Of a stretch of DNA of 7,492 bases, positions 5,594 through 7,492 are shown one piece after another. Position numbers and translations under genes: made by a program. The DNA is from Leadbetterella sp964489955 (GTDB lineage Bacteria > Bacteroidota > Bacteroidia > Cytophagales > Spirosomataceae), in NCBI GenBank assembly GCA_964489955.1, contig CAZBAV010000125.1:1-7492 (forward strand), read 5' to 3'. Each line of letters starts with the position of its first letter. Position 1 is the first letter of the stretch. The notes below the pieces were generated by a model that had not been told where the DNA came from, did not search any database, and worked only from the letters and a program-made list of their open reading frames with translations.

Positions 5594-7492
5594 ATGAAAC
5601 AAAACACTATACCCAAGACCCTCTTTTATAACCGGGGGGATGCCGGACACTCTCTGCGGAGCTGTCACTTTTTATGGAGTTTGCTATTTGTACTATTTAG
5701 TTCTGTTTTTTCGTACGGACAGACTACTCCTTGTATTACAAACGGAGTAACTAACGGTACATTTGATAATGGATTTACTGGCTGGACGGTTGTTGCGTCT
5801 GGATCTGGGGTTGTTAACACATGGTCTCCCGCATCACCAGGCTGGGTAAGAGGGATTGCACATAATGGATTGGGAGCAACTCTCACACAAAATATTAATA
5901 ATGTTTACATTAATCCTGATGGTTATGTAAAAATTACATTTAATTTCGCTCGCATACTTTGTACTTCAGGATGTCCTAATAGAAGATCTAGTTTAGATAT
6001 TTCGTATGGAGGTATAACATATGGTAGATTTCAGGCAGAGAGAAACCCCATGAGGATTACACCCATGAACGGTGCTATAATTGTTACCAATCCAACCGCT
6101 ATTCCATATAGTGGAGTAGAGGCAAGAATTCATAGTAATATGGCTGTAGAAATACTAATTCCTACCACTAACACATCAGGTGAACTACAGTTCATTGCAA
6201 ATTTAAACCTACCAGGTACTGACGCTGTTCTTGTTAATAATATTTACGTTGCATCGCATTGCAAATCCGACCTTTCGATAACAAAAACAGTTAATAACAA
6301 TAATCCCGTAATAGGAAGTGAGGTACTTTTTACAGTAGCTGCTAAAAATAATGGTCCTCAGGATGCCAAAGGCGTAGTGGTTACAGATGTAGTACCGGCG
6401 GGTTATACGGTTCTGGCCGTAAATATACCGAGAGGTACCTGGAATGCTCCAAACTGGAATGTAGGAGATTTAGGTGATCAGGCTACTGCCACTATGACCA
6501 TACGAGCTATAGTAAACCGCAGTGGTGGACACACCAATACCGCCACAGTAACCGGAGAGTATATAGATGTTAATACGGTAAACAATACGGCTGCCATAAC
6601 TCCTAATGTACAGCTACCACCACCGGCACCTACCATATCTGGCAATGTTAACCCGCCGCTGACAGGCAGTCCTCTTACTTTAACGGCTACGGGTTGTGGT
6701 AGCGGTTCTGTACAGTGGTACAATAATGACACTCCCGTATCTACCGCTAATCCTTACACTATCCCGTCTGTACCGGCAGGCTCTAATTATACCGCTACCT
6801 GTACTTTAGGCGGGGTAGAGAGTGACCACTCCACTTCCATAGGTACGGTTACTAAGCCGGATGCCCCAACCGTGTCAGCTAGTCCTAATCCTCCGGCTTT
6901 GGGCAAACCAGCAGAGTTATTGGCTACCGGCTGTACAGGCGGGCAGACTATTTGGTACAATAATGGAGTAGAAGTACACCAGGGGGCGGCTTATCAGGTG
7001 ACCTCAGTGCCTTCGGGAGCTAAGTATACAGCAAGATGTAAAAAAGACGATATACTAAGTGACCCTTCTCCACAAATCATAGCCGATAGTAAACCGGAAG
7101 CTCCGGTCATCAGCTCTAATCCTGCTAGTCCTATTGCAGGCAATACCGCTACATTTTCGGCTGCAGGATGCCCGGGTACCGTATCCTGGTACAATAATGG
7201 TACATTTTTAAGTACAGGGCCAACGTACACGGCCAGCATTCCCACCACTCCGGCACCCAATTACACTGCAAAATGTAGTATAGACGGCGTTCAGAGTGAT
7301 GCTTCTAATGCTATTGTTCCAAAGATTAAACCGGGAGCTCCGGTGGTTTCGGTGAACCCTAGTCCGCCTATCGCAGGTCAACCAGCCACGTTTACGGCTA
7401 CAGGCTGTAGTGGAGATGTAAAATGGTATAATAACGGTAGCCAGGTAGGTACGGGAGCTACTTATACAGCACCTGTGGTACCTTCAGGAGCC
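5594..7492 (+). CDS. N-terminal part of a large secreted adhesin-like protein: DUF11 domain and Ig-like repeats (3' end outside window)
   Basis: The frame from the ATG at 5594 stays open for 633 codons to the window edge, so the 3' end is missing. Residues 1-43 are a signal peptide with an unusually long polar start (~26 residues) and a hydrophobic core LWSLLFVLFSSVFSYGQ. Residues ~47-223 begin NGTFDNGFTGWTV and end LVNNIYVASHC. This resembles the galactose-binding-like jelly rolls of carbohydrate-binding domains, but it is a tentative call. Residues ~225-336 are a DUF11 (SdrD-type) domain: DLSITKTVNNNNPVIGSEV, NNGPQDAKGVVVTDVVPAGY and HTNTATVTG. From residue 342, Ig-like modules follow, three complete and a fourth cut by the window. 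Each has WYNN and two Cys 35 residues apart. The protein is expected to be exported and cell-surface or matrix associated, acting in adhesion. Export by the type IX system is plausible, but the C-terminal signal lies outside the window. The leader is A/T-rich (taataataatatg) with no clear Shine-Dalgarno. No -7 box is visible directly upstream. Confidence 0.9.
   Translation, partial: MKQNTIPKTLFYNRGDAGHSLRSCHFLWSLLFVLFSSVFSYGQTTPCITNGVTNGTFDNGFTGWTVVASGSGVVNTWSPASPGWVRGIAHNGLGATLTQNINNVYINPDGYVKITFNFARILCTSGCPNRRSSLDISYGGITYGRFQAERNPMRITPMNGAIIVTNPTAIPYSGVEARIHSNMAVEILIPTTNTSGELQFIANLNLPGTDAVLVNNIYVASHCKSDLSITKTVNNNNPVIGSEVLFTVAAKNNGPQDAKGVVVTDVVPAGYTVLAVNIPRGTWNAPNWNVGDLGDQATATMTIRAIVNRSGGHTNTATVTGEYIDVNTVNNTAAITPNVQLPPPAPTISGNVNPPLTGSPLTLTATGCGSGSVQWYNNDTPVSTANPYTIPSVPAGSNYTATCTLGGVESDHSTSIGTVTKPDAPTVSASPNPPALGKPAELLATGCTGGQTIWYNNGVEVHQGAAYQVTSVPSGAKYTARCKKDDILSDPSPQIIADSKPEAPVISSNPASPIAGNTATFSAAGCPGTVSWYNNGTFLSTGPTYTASIPTTPAPNYTAKCSIDGVQSDASNAIVPKIKPGAPVVSVNPSPPIAGQPATFTATGCSGDVKWYNNGSQVGTGATYTAPVVPSGA
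6617..7492 (+). repeat. Ig-like domain array with a 79-residue (237-bp) period
   Basis: There are four in-register modules starting near residues 342, 422, 500 and 580 of the adhesin, the last cut by the window end. The first Cys of each module is at 368, 447, 526 and 605, exactly 79 apart. The second Cys is at 403, 482 and 561, always 35 after the first. A Trp in WYNN/WYNNG lies 6-7 residues after the first Cys, as expected for the core of an Ig fold. The Cys pair probably forms the intradomain disulfide. DNA copies are clearly diverged except around tggtacaataatg. Confidence 0.9.

Noticed and set aside
6478..7260. Minus-strand ORFs opposite the second adhesin
   Set aside because: They lie opposite the DUF11 and Ig-like repeats, which show strict protein-level periodicity on the plus strand. 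The antisense frames have no motif.

Overview
The window looks like a chromosomal segment of a member of the Bacteroidota, probably a Cytophagales-type environmental bacterium. Four things support this: the Ig-like and DUF11 repeat style of the surface proteins, a LytTR response regulator, a TPR-containing sensor kinase with a signal peptide, and a TAnnTTTG-type promoter -7 element. A/T-rich leaders without a clear Shine-Dalgarno sequence also fit. No genus can be assigned from the sequence alone.

Layout. Positions 3-989 hold the 3' end of a plus-strand gene for a large secreted protein built from Cys-bordered beta-rich modules. It is closed by a strong intrinsic terminator at 1033-1064. Positions 1065-1553 are non-coding and contain a ~150-bp element with imperfect terminal inverted repeats, resembling a MITE. 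A LytTR-type response regulator lies on the minus strand (1554-2273). A TPR/HisKA/HATPase sensor histidine kinase lies on the plus strand (2672-4645). The two are divergent across a ~400-bp control region that carries a candidate regulator promoter and a perfect 9+2+9 bp palindrome. Positions 4671-5285 are a non-coding mosaic of degenerate repeats organised around seven copies of a 13-bp core (cttcgacaagctc-like). A short region with a possible terminator and a 28-codon signal-peptide-like ORF follows. From 5594 to the window edge runs the 5' part (633 codons, no stop) of a second large secreted protein: signal peptide, possible carbohydrate-binding-like domain, DUF11 domain, then Ig-like repeats with an exact 79-residue period.

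How the genes may work together (inference). The kinase and the regulator are the obvious candidates for a signalling pair, although a HisKA-class kinase is not the usual LytTR partner. The two flanking genes encode large modular surface or secreted proteins, so regulation of cell-surface adhesin expression is a reasonable but untested hypothesis. I did not find a convincing new enzymatic or defence system. The least explained parts are the repeat mosaic, the palindrome over the expected -33 region, and the small signal-peptide-like ORF.
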